Positions 1 to 8,912 of a stretch of DNA of 64,000 bases are shown one piece after another. The notes under the pieces are model-generated. The model was not told the DNA's origin. It was given only the letters and a program-made list of their open reading frames with translations, and did not search any database. The translations under genes and the position numbers were made by a program. The stretch's first letter is position 1; each line of letters starts with the position of its first letter. This DNA is from an uncultured Eubacteriales bacterium (lineage in GTDB: Bacteria > Bacillota > Clostridia > Lachnospirales > Lachnospiraceae). The stretch spans positions 1 through 64,000 of the forward strand of contig CASFID010000058.1 of the NCBI GenBank assembly GCA_949294665.1, given 5' to 3'.

Positions 1-165
1 AATATGGACTTTCCTATAAATTTGAATTCAGTTTACCACAAAATCCTCTGTCTATCCACAAAAAAGAGCTAATTTTATGCACCTTTTTAGAGATTCATAG
101 AATTAACTCTTTCATACCGAATTTACTTTTTCAATTCACGGCGTGAAAATAGTGGCGGAGCGTCA

Positions 166-194
166 TTGTACGGAAGACAGCTTTCTGATATATT
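166..194 (+). promoter_or_regulatory. Sigma-A promoter of the PTS IIC gene
   Basis: TTGTAC at 166-171 and TATATT at 189-194 are separated by 17 bases, close to the vegetative consensus. The TTG start codon of the next gene lies about 34 bases downstream of the -10. The first 165 bases of the window are AT-rich and hold no gene that I can support. Confidence 0.6.
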
Positions 195-227
195 ATAAAA
201 AAATGAGAGAAAGGGACGGACATAAGA

Positions 228-1280
228 TTGAAGAAATTTCTTGACAGACTATTTGTTGACGGATTGACTGGTATGGCGCACGGGCTGTTCGCCACTTTGA
301 TAATCGGAACGATCATCCAGCAGACAGGAACCTACATGGGCGGCGGTATCGGCGATATGATCTATACGCTTGGCAGAGCAGCGGCGGCGCTTACCGGTGC
401 AGGCATCGGCGCCGGAACAGCGCGGAAACTGGACGCGGGGCATCTGGTCATCGTGTCGGCGTCGGTTGCTGGAATGATCGGCGCATTTGCATCGGATATA
501 CTCTCGGGAGATATCCTGACAGGAAGCGGTCTTGTTCTGTCGGGCCCGGGGGAGCCCCTTGGAGCATTTGCAGCCGCGTACATTGCCATTGAGGCAGGTA
601 TTCTGATCTCGGGAAAGACAAAGCTGGATATCATACTGACTCCGCTCGTATGTATCCTGGCAGGATCTGTGACCGGACTGCTTGCAGGACCGCCGATATC
701 CGGATTCATGACATGGCTGGGCTCTCTTATAAACTGGGGAACAGAGCAGCAGCCTTTTGTTATGGGGATTGTCGTTTCTGTGCTGATGGGGATGATCCTG
801 ACACTGCCGATCAGCTCCGCGGCTCTGGGAGTCATCCTGAATCTTTCAGGTCTGGCGGCAGGGGCCGCGACAGTGGGATGCTGCTGCAATATGATCGGAT
901 TTGCGGTTGCAAGTTTCCGGGAGAATAAGACAGGCGGACTGATTTCCCAGGGAATAGGGACTTCCATGCTTCAGGTGCCGAATATCGTGAGACACCCTCA
1001 GATATGGATACCGCCGATCCTCTCGAGCGCCATTCTGGGACCTCTCGGAACGATGGTATTTCATATGACTAATAATGCCACCGGTTCCGGTATGGGGACT
1101 GCCGGGCTTGTGGGCCCTCTCATGACATGGCAGGTAATGACGAAGACAGAGGCGGAACTGATCGTCTTCATTAAGATACTGTTGATACAGTTTGTCCTGC
1201 CGGCGGTACTGACACTGATGATATCAGAGTTCATGCGCAAAAAGAAATGGATACACTTCGGAGATATGAAGCTGGACTGA
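228..1280 (+). CDS. PTS-type sugar permease, IIC subunit family
   Basis: A 350-residue, very hydrophobic protein rich in Gly and Ala with about ten predicted membrane segments, resembling the stand-alone PTS_EIIC_2 family (Pfam PF13303). Members are annotated as PTS transporter subunit IIC, but this family often lacks recognisable IIA and IIB partners and none is seen here. The start is a TTG preceded by GAGAGAAAGGGA at 206-217. The last residues are basic and charged, as expected for a cytoplasmic tail. The substrate is unknown. The family call comes from overall composition and repeated Gly-rich membrane segments, not from a catalytic motif, so transport by phosphorylation is not shown by the sequence. 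Confidence 0.7.
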   Translation: MKKFLDRLFVDGLTGMAHGLFATLIIGTIIQQTGTYMGGGIGDMIYTLGRAAAALTGAGIGAGTARKLDAGHLVIVSASVAGMIGAFASDILSGDILTGSGLVLSGPGEPLGAFAAAYIAIEAGILISGKTKLDIILTPLVCILAGSVTGLLAGPPISGFMTWLGSLINWGTEQQPFVMGIVVSVLMGMILTLPISSAALGVILNLSGLAAGAATVGCCCNMIGFAVASFRENKTGGLISQGIGTSMLQVPNIVRHPQIWIPPILSSAILGPLGTMVFHMTNNATGSGMGTAGLVGPLMTWQVMTKTEAELIVFIKILLIQFVLPAVLTLMISEFMRKKKWIHFGDMKLD

Positions 1281-1361
1281 AACGTTGCGGAATCTAATGA
1301 GGGAAGGGCGGAAAGATACTGGAAGAATCATTAAAAGATGATAAAAAAAGAGCGAACTCGG

Positions 1362-1390
1362 TTAACATAGACCACAAAATATGGTATACT
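1362..1390 (+). promoter_or_regulatory. Extended -10 promoter of the alarmone synthetase
   Basis: TTAACA at 1362-1367, a 17-base spacer and TATACT at 1385-1390, with TGG directly before the -10 forming an extended -10 element. Transcription would start near 1397, giving a leader of about 30 bases before the ATG at 1427. Confidence 0.65.
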
Positions 1391-1426
1391 TAATGGCAGT
1401 AAAATTACCAATGGGGGATATCCGCG

Positions 1427-2173
1427 ATGAGAGGTGAACAACAGGTCGAAGCTGCGCTCAAGAGCTACGAGGATGTCGACAGTTGGAAGACGGTTATATT
1501 TCTCTATAATGCAGCTTTGAAAGAGGTAGGCACAAAGCTGGAGATTTTAAATGATGAGTTTCAGCATGTACACCAGTATAACCCGATCGAGCATATCAAG
1601 ACCAGGATCAAGACACCGGAGAGTATCGTTAAAAAACTGAAACGTTACGGATATGAGACTTCAATTGAAAATATGGTCAGGTATATTAATGATATAGCCG
1701 GTGTACGCCTGATCTGTTCCTTTACGTCAGATATATACCGTCTGGCTGAGATGATCGGAAATCAGAGTGATCTGAAAGTACTTTCTATCAAAGATTACAT
1801 AAAAAACCCGAAAGAAAGCGGGTATAAGAGTTATCATATGCTCGTGTCCGTTCCGATCTTCCTGTCGGACAGTGTAGTCGACACGAAAGTAGAGATACAG
1901 ATCCGTACGATCGCCATGGATTTCTGGGCAAGTCTGGAGCACAAGATATACTATAAATTCGAGGGGAACGCCCCGGAATATATAAGCCGGGATCTCCGGG
2001 AATGTGCAAAGATGGTCTCGGAGCTGGATGAGAAGATGCTTTCTCTGAACGAGGCGATCCAGGAGTGCATACTCCAGGAGGAGAACAGAGACAATATGGA
2101 AGATGTACTGGACAATGTGATAGGAAATCGCAGGGAACAGACAAAGATTGGCGGAACCGGAACAGACTCATAA
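1427..2173 (+). CDS. relQ: Small alarmone synthetase (RelQ/YjbM-like)
   Basis: A 248-residue single-domain RelA/SpoT-type nucleotidyltransferase, which transfers pyrophosphate from ATP to GDP or GTP to make (p)ppGpp. The synthetase core runs from about residue 40 to 200. It includes IKTPESIVKKLKRYG, DIAGVRLIC (start of the catalytic fold), NPKESGYKSYH (nucleotide-binding segment) and VEIQIRT followed by MDFWASLEHKIYYK. It lacks the HD hydrolase, TGS and ACT domains of long Rel proteins, and its length fits the RelQ class. The C-terminal helices from about residue 200 are typical of the tetramerising tail. It has its own promoter and stands alone. A ribosome binding site GGGGGA precedes the ATG. 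Confidence 0.88.
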   Translation: MRGEQQVEAALKSYEDVDSWKTVIFLYNAALKEVGTKLEILNDEFQHVHQYNPIEHIKTRIKTPESIVKKLKRYGYETSIENMVRYINDIAGVRLICSFTSDIYRLAEMIGNQSDLKVLSIKDYIKNPKESGYKSYHMLVSVPIFLSDSVVDTKVEIQIRTIAMDFWASLEHKIYYKFEGNAPEYISRDLRECAKMVSELDEKMLSLNEAIQECILQEENRDNMEDVLDNVIGNRREQTKIGGTGTDS

Positions 2174-2208
2174 ACAAACAGTTGAATACTATGTGCCGAA
2201 AAGAAAAG

Positions 2209-2237
2209 CCGGCTGCAGGAACAGGTCCTGCAGCCGG
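2209..2237. terminator. Bidirectional terminator between relQ and the SPFH gene
   Basis: A perfect 12-base inverted repeat, 2209-2220 and 2226-2237, with a 5-base loop. The minus strand runs into TTTTCTT, so it best terminates the SPFH operon. On the plus strand the T content after the stem is weaker (TCATCTTTG). Confidence 0.75.
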
Positions 2238-2284
2238 TCATCTTTGTGATGTCATGTCGTTTTCCACGGACATGTCTCTGTCTT

Positions 2285-3247
2285 TTACGCCTTGCTCTCT
2301 TCGCCGTCAGCCGCCACTTCCGTAATGGATTTGACAAGACCTGCGATTCCCTGTATCTCCGATGGAATGATGATCTTGGTCGCCTTGCCGTCCGCGGCCT
2401 TCTCAAATGCCTCGAGACTGCGGAGCGTAAGGACGGATTTATCGGCTCCGGCTTCTTTGAGGAATCTCAGACCGTCGGCTGTTGCCTGCTGGACTTTGAG
2501 GATAGCCTCTGCTTCACCTTCCGCCTCGCGGATCATTTTCTCTTTTTCCGCCTCCGCTTTCAGGATAGCAGCCTGTTTTGCCGCTTCTGCTTCCAGGATG
2601 ACGGATTCTTTCTGCCCTTCTGCCACAAGGACTGTAGACTTCTTTTCGCCTTCTGCCCGGAGGATCGCCTCACGTCTCTCCCGCTCAGCTTTCATCTGCT
2701 TCTCCATCGCATCGCGGATAGCGGCCGGAGGGATGATATTCTTGAGTTCCACGCGGTTTACCTTAATGCCCCATGAGTCAGTGGCGCGGTCGAGTTCTGC
2801 CCGCATCTTTGTGTTGATAGTCTCGCGGGAGGTCAGTGTCTGGTCAAGCTCCAGATCGCCAATGATATTTCTGAGAGTAGTTGCTGTCAGATTCTCGATC
2901 GCGACGATAGGACTTGCGACGCCATAGCAGAACATCTTCGGGTCAGTGATCTGATAGAAGATGACAGTGTCGATCTGCATGGTTACGTTGTCTTCCGTGA
3001 TAACAGGCTGCGGGGGAAAATCAACGACCTGCTCCTTTAAGTCTATCCGCCTTGCAACGCGGTCAATGATCGGAAGCTTGAAGTGCAGTCCGGTGTTCCA
3101 CGTCGTAAGGTAAGCCCCGAGACGTTCCACTACAACAGCCTGAGCCTGGTGCACGATCTTAACGCAGGAGATCAGGATAAGTATCGCGATAACCACAATG
3201 ATCAGGAAAAGAATGGTTCCAAGACTGATAAATGATAAGTTGCTCAT
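2285..3247 (-). CDS. SPFH/Band 7 membrane protein (stomatin/QmcA-like)
   Basis: A 320-residue stomatin-type protein. One N-terminal membrane segment (about residues 8-30) is followed by an SPFH domain (about 32-190, with VVVERLGAY, GLHFKLPIID and VTEDNVTMQIDTVIFYQI-type blocks). A long Ala/Glu/Lys-rich helix follows (about 190-255, repeated EAEA and KAEAEKE units) and then a short C-terminal oligomerisation region. Such proteins assemble into large membrane cages or scaffolds and often act with NfeD proteins or proteases. The upstream gene encodes NfeD and overlaps by four bases, so the two are translationally coupled, which supports a shared role in membrane-domain organisation. The exact job is not known. 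Confidence 0.85.
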   Translation of the reverse strand: MSNLSFISLGTILFLIIVVIAILILISCVKIVHQAQAVVVERLGAYLTTWNTGLHFKLPIIDRVARRIDLKEQVVDFPPQPVITEDNVTMQIDTVIFYQITDPKMFCYGVASPIVAIENLTATTLRNIIGDLELDQTLTSRETINTKMRAELDRATDSWGIKVNRVELKNIIPPAAIRDAMEKQMKAERERREAILRAEGEKKSTVLVAEGQKESVILEAEAAKQAAILKAEAEKEKMIREAEGEAEAILKVQQATADGLRFLKEAGADKSVLTLRSLEAFEKAADGKATKIIIPSEIQGIAGLVKSITEVAADGEESKA

Positions 3248-3720
3248 GATGGTTCCTCCTCATATTTTTCTACAATTAGTTTTACACCGGATATGTCTAC
3301 GACTTTTGCGAGAGAGCCCGCCTCCAGTGTTTCACTGTCATTGATGGAGCGCACGCTCCATTCCTGGCCGTCGACGACGCTTGTGCCGGTCTGCTCCAGG
3401 TTATCTACTTTTTCTTTGATGCGTATCACTTTGCCGATCTCGCTCTCATAATTTGTGCGGATGCACTTTCTGTTGAGATATTTTGCCGCCCACGGTCTGG
3501 TAAAGATGAGAAGGACACAGGACACGGCAAGAAAAAGGACGATCTGAACGATCAGGCCGGCGCCGAGAGCATTTGCTATGAGAGCGACGAGCGCTCCACC
3601 GGCGAACCAGATCGTAGTCAGGCCCACAGTGAACAGTTCGATAATGATAAGTATGATAAACAGTCCGAGCCATATCAGATTAAGCGTCGAGTTGGACAGC
3701 ATCAGTATATCAGATCCCAT
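3244..3720 (-). CDS. NfeD family membrane protein
   Basis: A 158-residue short-form NfeD. Hydrophobic segments cover roughly residues 8-75, followed by a C-terminal OB-fold-like domain (about 90-150) with the pattern GKVIRIKEKVDNLEQTG...VVDGQEWSVRSIND. This is the form without the ClpP-like protease part. The stop overlaps the start of the downstream SPFH gene (shared ATGA). NfeD proteins are commonly paired with SPFH proteins and are thought to control or anchor them; that part comes from family knowledge. A ribosome binding site GAAAGGAGA precedes the ATG. Confidence 0.82.
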   Translation of the reverse strand: MGSDILMLSNSTLNLIWLGLFIILIIIELFTVGLTTIWFAGGALVALIANALGAGLIVQIVLFLAVSCVLLIFTRPWAAKYLNRKCIRTNYESEIGKVIRIKEKVDNLEQTGTSVVDGQEWSVRSINDSETLEAGSLAKVVDISGVKLIVEKYEEEPS

Positions 3721-3755
3721 ATGGTGTTCTCCTTTCTGCTGTAAAATGCCTGGTC

Positions 3756-4913
3756 TTATTCGTACTGACTATAGTCGATATCGTAGTAGCCTTCGCTTGG
3801 TTCCAGGATAATACCGCCATATTCCACCGTGACTACCGTTCCCTCGGAAAATACGATATTTCTTGCAGACACATCCGTATACTCATCGGAGATGACCGTC
3901 GCCTCGGGACTGTTCACCCAGCAGTATTCCCTGAGACCTCCGGGATAGGTCAGACTGATACTGGCGTATCCGTAGTCCTCGCCGCTGGCCGTATCATAAG
4001 AGATATCAAACAATCCTTCGGGAATCTCCCCGTCGCCTGCGATATATGTTCCCTCATCGAGGAAAACAGGTTCGCTTAACGGATTGGCTGCAGGTTCCTG
4101 CTCCAGGGGCTGGGCGTTTGATGTGGTCAGATGTACGATGAGATTGCTGTCTATCTGTACAAGCTCCCCGTTATAGAGCCTTAAGTCTTCTTTCACGGTA
4201 ACCTCGTCGTATTCGGGATCTGAGCCGAAATAGACATATTCATAAATGCTGTAGTCCTCATGGTCCGCTGATAAAGTGCCGTTTCCGGCGACAAGTTCTG
4301 CTGTGTATACCCCCTCCGGAATATGCACGCCGACCATATAGTTTCCGTTTCCCAGCACAGTCTCGAACGTGCTCCCCGTTTCCGGAATCTCCTCAGTCAC
4401 ATATTCATAGGGATCATACTCATATGTGTCGGAGGAATCATCATAGCCGGAATTGCTGTTCGGATCATCGTCCGACCATTCCAGGACATCTGACATTGAC
4501 CTCAGGGTATCCAGCCATGAGCGACCGATCCGGAAGAGACCGGGCAGCGCGGATATTAAGATAACGATCGTTAAGATAAATATCAGACGACGTCTCTTGT
4601 TTCCTGCATTCTTCTGCCTCTCATACGCTGCCCGGGAAGAGGACCGGCCTTCGGGCCGGGTTGCTTTTCCAGGCGGAGAGGCCCGCCTTGTATGACTGCT
4701 GTAAGGATCCTGCTGTGTCTGCGCCTGTCCGGAATATGTATTCTCTGTTGTCTTTGTACGCCGGGCGTAGCTGTTCAGACGTTCCTGGTCCTGACTGCTG
4801 AAACTGCGCTCCAACTGCCGCTCACGATGATAGATCGAGTTATCGAGACCACAGAACGTACATTTATTGTCGACCAGCAGGCCGCCGCACAGGCTGCATC
4901 TTATCTTTGACAT
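3756..4913 (-). CDS. Zinc-ribbon membrane protein of unknown function
   Basis: A 385-residue protein not assigned to a named family. Residues 6-21 form a zinc ribbon (CSLC...CTFC). A Ser/Arg/Gln-rich low-complexity linker (about 30-100) is followed by a single membrane segment near 107-127 and an acidic, Tyr/Asp/Ser-rich extracytoplasmic part. That part contains two similar beta-rich units near residues 190-270 and 290-370 (patterns NYMVGVHIPEGVYTAEL and TYIAGDGEIPEGLFDISY), which look like an internal duplication. The layout, cytoplasmic ribbon to membrane anchor to outside beta domains, suggests a sensor or surface-linked protein. It lies upstream of NfeD with a 35-base gap, so all three may be cotranscribed. 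Function is open. Confidence 0.6.
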   Translation of the reverse strand: MSKIRCSLCGGLLVDNKCTFCGLDNSIYHRERQLERSFSSQDQERLNSYARRTKTTENTYSGQAQTQQDPYSSHTRRASPPGKATRPEGRSSSRAAYERQKNAGNKRRRLIFILTIVILISALPGLFRIGRSWLDTLRSMSDVLEWSDDDPNSNSGYDDSSDTYEYDPYEYVTEEIPETGSTFETVLGNGNYMVGVHIPEGVYTAELVAGNGTLSADHEDYSIYEYVYFGSDPEYDEVTVKEDLRLYNGELVQIDSNLIVHLTTSNAQPLEQEPAANPLSEPVFLDEGTYIAGDGEIPEGLFDISYDTASGEDYGYASISLTYPGGLREYCWVNSPEATVISDEYTDVSARNIVFSEGTVVTVEYGGIILEPSEGYYDIDYSQYE

Positions 4914-5064
4914 ATTGCACCCCCTCTGCGTTATAGAACCTTCCTGTTTGTTCGTAGTACCAGGCTGCCCTTATTGTATCATGTTTTGTCGGCCTTTTAT
5001 ATAGAAAAACAGATGAAAATACTGTAAAAATTCCTTAAGATCGGCATTTGAGGGACAAAAATGA

Positions 5065-5093
5065 TTGATGCTTCCGCACATTTTCGCTATACT
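5065..5093 (+). promoter_or_regulatory. Sigma-A promoter of the metal-ATPase operon
   Basis: TTGATG at 5065-5070, 17 bases, TATACT at 5088-5093. The predicted transcription start is near 5100. A longer possible start codon at 5061 would lie upstream of the -35, so it is unlikely to be used from this promoter. Confidence 0.7.
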
Positions 5094-5115
5094 GTATATC
5101 TGGAAGGAAAAGTTT

Positions 5116-5142
5116 ATGAAAGTCAAGGGAATAGCGAGATGA
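5116..5142 (+). CDS. Possible 8-codon leader peptide upstream of the metal ATPase
   Basis: An ATG at 5116, preceded by AAGGA with a 7-base spacing, opens a short frame encoding MKVKGIAR. Its TGA overlaps the ATG of the ATPase (shared ATGA at 5139-5142). It lies between the predicted transcription start and the main gene. It could couple translation or act as a metal- or stress-responsive leader. It may also be chance: the frame is very short and there is no conservation evidence here. Confidence 0.3.
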   Translation: MKVKGIAR

Positions 5143-7004
5143 CAGAAGAAGCGAGGAAAAAGGGGATAGAGATCGGTGCAGGAGTGGCTCTGTACATTCT
5201 GGCATGGGCGATCACATCGCACTGGACGGTTCCCGCGCCGGCAGAGACACTGCTGTTTTTGTCGGGCTATGCGGTCCTGTCCGCGCGCACATACTGGGAG
5301 CAGCTCCGAAAGATCCTAAAGAAGCAGTTCCTGGACGAAAATCTGCTCATGATCATTGCAACGGCCGGCGCCTTTCTTGTGGGAAGGCATAAAGAGGCGG
5401 TGGCTGCAATGCTGTTTTATCAGGTGGCGAAATTCGTAGAGGAACTGTCGTTGAGCAGGACGAAAAAATCGATAGCGCAATTTATCGATATCCGTCCTGA
5501 ATATGCGAATCTGAAAGTGGGAAATAAGGAAAAGATCGTGCCTCCGCAGGAACTCCAGCTCAGACAGGTGATCGTCCTGCGCCCGGGAGAGAAGATCCCG
5601 GTGGACGCGGTCGTCACCATGGGAACCGGCTCTGTCGATATGAAAGCGCTGACAGGAGAATCCGAGCCAAGGAACGTAAAGATCGGAGACAGACTTTACA
5701 GTGGGAGCATAAATCTGAACAGTGTACTTGAAGCGAGAGTGACCAGGCTGTATAATGATTCTACGGCGGCCAGGATCATGAGGCTTGTAGAGAACGCCAA
5801 CGAGAAGAAGTCGGACAGCGTACGTTTTGCCGACAGATTTACAAAGTATTATACGCCGATCGTCATCCTCTTTGCTCTGCTCACGGTCATACTGCCGCCG
5901 ATGATATTCATCGAGGCGAGAGCAGAGTGGATATACAGAGGACTTATCATACTTGTAGCCGCGTGTCCGTGTGGTCTGATGGTTTCTATCCCGCTTGCAT
6001 TCCTCGGCGGCATCGGCTCCGCGTCCAAGCAGGGGGTGCTGATCAAGGGAGGCGCTTATCTGGAAGATCTTACAGAAGCGGATACATTTGTTTTCGATAA
6101 AACGGGTACACTTACGGAGGGGGTTTTCCACGTCCGGGAGATTGTCCCTCACAAGATGGAAAGAGATGAACTGCTTGAGACGGCGGTGCTTGCGGAAGTA
6201 TATTCCAACCATCCGATCGCTATGTCGCTTGCGGAAGAATACGGGAAAGAACCGGATATTTCGCGGGTGGCTGATGTCGAAGAACAGCCGGGATATGGTG
6301 TGCGCGCTACTGTGGACGGCCGGGAAGTATACGTGGGGAATACCCGGCTTATGAACCGGCAGGGCATATTCTATCAGCCGGTCGAGGAGGCCGGGACTGT
6401 CGTCTATATCGCCGTGGACGGTGAGTATGCGGGATACATACTGATATCCGACGTGATACGCAAGGACGCCGGAAGACTGGTGTGGTGGCTGAATAAGAAC
6501 AATCTCGGTGTCGTAATGTTTACAGGAGACAACGAACAGGCCGCGGAAGAGGTGGCCGGCAGGCTGCGGATCGAGAGTGTGTATGCAGAACTGATGCCTG
6601 AACAGAAAGTGGAATTTTTAAAGGAGTTCCGGGATAATCAGATGGAGGGAGAGAAGCTTGCCTTCGTCGGGGACGGAATCAATGACGCTCCGGTTCTCGC
6701 TCTTGCAGATATCGGAATCGCCATGGGAGGACTGGGAGCCGACGCCGCACTCGAGGCGGCCGATATCATCCTGATGAAGGATGAGCCGTCCAAGATCATC
6801 AATGCACTGCGCATCGCGAAAGCGACTGTGCGTTCCGTAAAGCAGAATATCGTATTTGCGGTCGGGATGAAGGTAATACTTATTATAATGGCATTTTTCG
6901 GCTTTGTGACAATGCAGAATGCGATCATCGCAGATATGGTCGTCATGCTCATCAATATATTGAATTCTTTCTGGATGATGCAGTATCCGGAGCAGGGAGT
7001 ATAG
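5139..7004 (+). CDS. P1B-type heavy-metal exporting ATPase (Zn/Cd/Pb class)
   Basis: From the ATG at 5139 the protein has 621 residues. Visible motifs are TGES in the actuator domain, CPC in membrane segment 6 (AACPCGL), the phosphorylated Asp of DKTGT at residue 320, the SNHP histidine-proline pair of P1B pumps, and GDGINDAP. The last membrane region has the Lys (GMKVIL) and Asp (IIADMV) expected for the P1B-2 subclass, which exports Zn, Cd or Pb. There is no N-terminal HMA or CxxC metal-binding domain, so the protein is shorter than ZntA or CadA. The 5139 start has AAGGGA eight bases upstream and lies after the promoter; an in-frame ATG at 5061 is rejected for that reason. A TPR lipoprotein gene follows after three bases. 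Confidence 0.9.
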   Translation: MTEEARKKGIEIGAGVALYILAWAITSHWTVPAPAETLLFLSGYAVLSARTYWEQLRKILKKQFLDENLLMIIATAGAFLVGRHKEAVAAMLFYQVAKFVEELSLSRTKKSIAQFIDIRPEYANLKVGNKEKIVPPQELQLRQVIVLRPGEKIPVDAVVTMGTGSVDMKALTGESEPRNVKIGDRLYSGSINLNSVLEARVTRLYNDSTAARIMRLVENANEKKSDSVRFADRFTKYYTPIVILFALLTVILPPMIFIEARAEWIYRGLIILVAACPCGLMVSIPLAFLGGIGSASKQGVLIKGGAYLEDLTEADTFVFDKTGTLTEGVFHVREIVPHKMERDELLETAVLAEVYSNHPIAMSLAEEYGKEPDISRVADVEEQPGYGVRATVDGREVYVGNTRLMNRQGIFYQPVEEAGTVVYIAVDGEYAGYILISDVIRKDAGRLVWWLNKNNLGVVMFTGDNEQAAEEVAGRLRIESVYAELMPEQKVEFLKEFRDNQMEGEKLAFVGDGINDAPVLALADIGIAMGGLGADAALEAADIILMKDEPSKIINALRIAKATVRSVKQNIVFAVGMKVILIIMAFFGFVTMQNAIIADMVVMLINILNSFWMMQYPEQGV

Positions 7005-7007
7005 GAG

Positions 7008-7568
7008 ATGAAAATGAAGAGGAAATTGATTGTGTATGCAGCGCTAACGGCATCATTGGCCGTTCTGGCATGCGGGTGCTCTTCCTCGCAGAAGAAGGGC
7101 GTAGATGCGCTGGAGAACGGGGAATACGAAGAAGCTGTCTCGCAGTTTGAGGCTCTCGCACAGAGCGACGGAAGCGAGGAAGCTGCCGACGGATATCTGG
7201 GACTTGGTATGACATACTATGAGATGGAAGATTACGGGAATGCTCTGAGCGCCTTCCTCCAGGCGGCGGATAATGGCGCCCGGTTGAGCGTGCAGACTTA
7301 TAATCTGATGGGGATCTGTGCGATGCAGACAGGGGATTATGCGGCTGCGCTCGATCATATCCAGTCCGGCCTTGCGCTTATGAGTACGTCTGATGGAGCG
7401 GATAAGGCGGGAGCCGGGCTTGTGCAGGAGATGAAATATAACGAGATCATCTGCTGTGAGCGGCTGGCCGACTGGGAGAATGCGAAACAGAAAGCGGCGG
7501 AGTATCTGGAAGAATATCCTGACGACAAAGACGTTCAGAAAGAAGCTGAATTTCTGGAGACACGTTAG
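7008..7568 (+). CDS. TPR-repeat lipoprotein
   Basis: A 186-residue secreted lipoprotein: a basic N-terminus, a hydrophobic stretch and a lipobox ending in ACGC near residues 22-24. The mature part is built of TPR-like helical repeats (patterns GVDALENGEYEEAVSQFEAL, GLGMTYYEMEDYGNALSAF, GICAMQTGDYAAALDHI). Two ATGs (7008 and 7014) follow GGAG; the second has the better spacing. The gene starts three bases after the metal ATPase and shares its promoter and the terminator at 7604. TPR lipoproteins are generally protein-interaction scaffolds at the cell surface, and no specific partner is apparent. A link to metal export is only positional. Confidence 0.75.
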   Translation: MKMKRKLIVYAALTASLAVLACGCSSSQKKGVDALENGEYEEAVSQFEALAQSDGSEEAADGYLGLGMTYYEMEDYGNALSAFLQAADNGARLSVQTYNLMGICAMQTGDYAAALDHIQSGLALMSTSDGADKAGAGLVQEMKYNEIICCERLADWENAKQKAAEYLEEYPDDKDVQKEAEFLETR

Positions 7569-7603
7569 CGTAATGGTACGACCATGATTTAACGGATGAT
7601 TTG

Positions 7604-7635
7604 CCGGGCGGTCCTTAAAGACCGCCCGGTAATTT
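7604..7635 (+). terminator. Terminator after the ATPase-lipoprotein operon
   Basis: A 10-base GC-rich perfect stem (7604-7613 with 7620-7629), a 6-base loop, then TAATTTT. The T tract is modest. Confidence 0.7.
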
Positions 7636-7673
7636 TAAAGGAACGCGGATGCTGCGTATAAGGAGACAGATAT

Positions 7674-8912
7674 ATGCATGATACAGAAAAAATAGAAGAG
7701 AAAGTCATTCTTGTCGGGCTTGATCCGGGAAACCAGGCGGCGGAGCATTCGCTGGACGAGCTCTCAGAGCTTGCGAAGACTGCAGGAGCAAGAGTAGTGG
7801 GACGGCTGCTCCAGGCCAGGGACAGCGCGCATCCGGCGACTTATATCGGAAAAGGCAAGCTGGCAGAACTCAAGGACATGATCTGGGAGACAGAAGCCGG
7901 AGCCATCATCTGTGATGACGAGCTGACAAGCGCGCAGCTTGGCAATCTGGAAGAAGAACTGTGCTGCAAGATTATTGACAGAACACTTCTTATCCTGGAT
8001 ATCTTCGCAGCTCGCGCCGTATCGGGAGAAGGAAAGATACAGGTAGAACTGGCGCAGCTCAGATACCGGGCGTCCAGGCTTGGAGGGCTTGGAAGGTCCC
8101 TCTCACGGCTGGGCGGAGGCATCGGCACGAGAGGACCAGGAGAGAAGAAACTGGAGATGGACCGCCGTCTGATAAGAGAGAGGATCAGCAGACTCAAAAG
8201 AGACCTGAGAAATGTGGAAAAGCACAGGGAGCTGCTCCGTTCCAAACGCAGGCAGACCGGACTGAAAACTGCCGCGCTCGTAGGGTATACTTCTGCGGGA
8301 AAGAGCAGCATTGAAAATGCTCTTACAGATGCAGGAATCCTGGAGGACGCCATGCTGTTTTCCACGCTGGATACGACTACGAGGGCGCTGACACTGGATA
8401 ACGGGCAGGAGATCCTGATTACGGACACGGTAGGATTTATACGAAAGCTGCCGCATCATCTGGTGGAGGCTTTTAAAAGTACGCTTGAAGAAGTCAGGTA
8501 CGCGGATATCATTATCCATGTTGTAGATGCGTCGAATCCCCAGATGGACGAGCAGATGCATGTCGTCTATGAGACGCTGAGAGAGCTGGACGTGGAAGAG
8601 CGCCCGACAGTGACGCTGTTTAACAAGCAGGATGTTCTTGAACATCCTGCGGTGCAGAGGGATTTTCGGGCTGATTACTCTATCCCTGTCTCGGCGAAGA
8701 CAGGGCAGGGACTTGGAGCGCTGAAAGACGCGCTTCTTGAGATCTTAAGAAGAGATCAGATATATATCGAGCGCCTGTATGATTACTCGGAGGCAGGGAA
8801 GATCCAGATCATCCGCAGCCAGGGACAGCTTGTCTCGGAGAAATATGTTGACTCCGGCATTGAGGTGAAAGCGTATGTGCCGAAAGAAATATACGGAAAG
8901 CTGTCCCTATAA
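7674..8912 (+). CDS. hflX: Ribosome-associated GTPase HflX
   Basis: A 412-residue HflX. The N-terminal domain (about 1-150) carries the family signature around DPGNQAAEHSLDELSELAKTAGA and ATYIGKGKLAEL. A Gly/Arg-rich linker follows (LGGLGRSLSRLGGGIGTRGPGEKKLE), then a basic coiled coil (about 160-195) and the GTPase domain (about 200-360). Seen in it are the P-loop GYTSAGKSS (usually GYTNAGKST), the DTVGFI switch II and the FNKQD specificity motif. HflX splits 70S ribosomes after stress, such as heat or antibiotics. The start has AAGGAG upstream; a second ATG four bases later is out of frame. The 3' end overlaps the convergent reductase gene by six bases. Confidence 0.93.
   Translation: MHDTEKIEEKVILVGLDPGNQAAEHSLDELSELAKTAGARVVGRLLQARDSAHPATYIGKGKLAELKDMIWETEAGAIICDDELTSAQLGNLEEELCCKIIDRTLLILDIFAARAVSGEGKIQVELAQLRYRASRLGGLGRSLSRLGGGIGTRGPGEKKLEMDRRLIRERISRLKRDLRNVEKHRELLRSKRRQTGLKTAALVGYTSAGKSSIENALTDAGILEDAMLFSTLDTTTRALTLDNGQEILITDTVGFIRKLPHHLVEAFKSTLEEVRYADIIIHVVDASNPQMDEQMHVVYETLRELDVEERPTVTLFNKQDVLEHPAVQRDFRADYSIPVSAKTGQGLGALKDALLEILRRDQIYIERLYDYSEAGKIQIIRSQGQLVSEKYVDSGIEVKAYVPKEIYGKLSL

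Noticed and set aside
5061-5138. Longer N-terminus for the metal ATPase starting at 5061
   Set aside because: A consensus promoter lies at 5065-5093, so this start would precede the transcript. The start at 5139 has a well-placed ribosome binding site.
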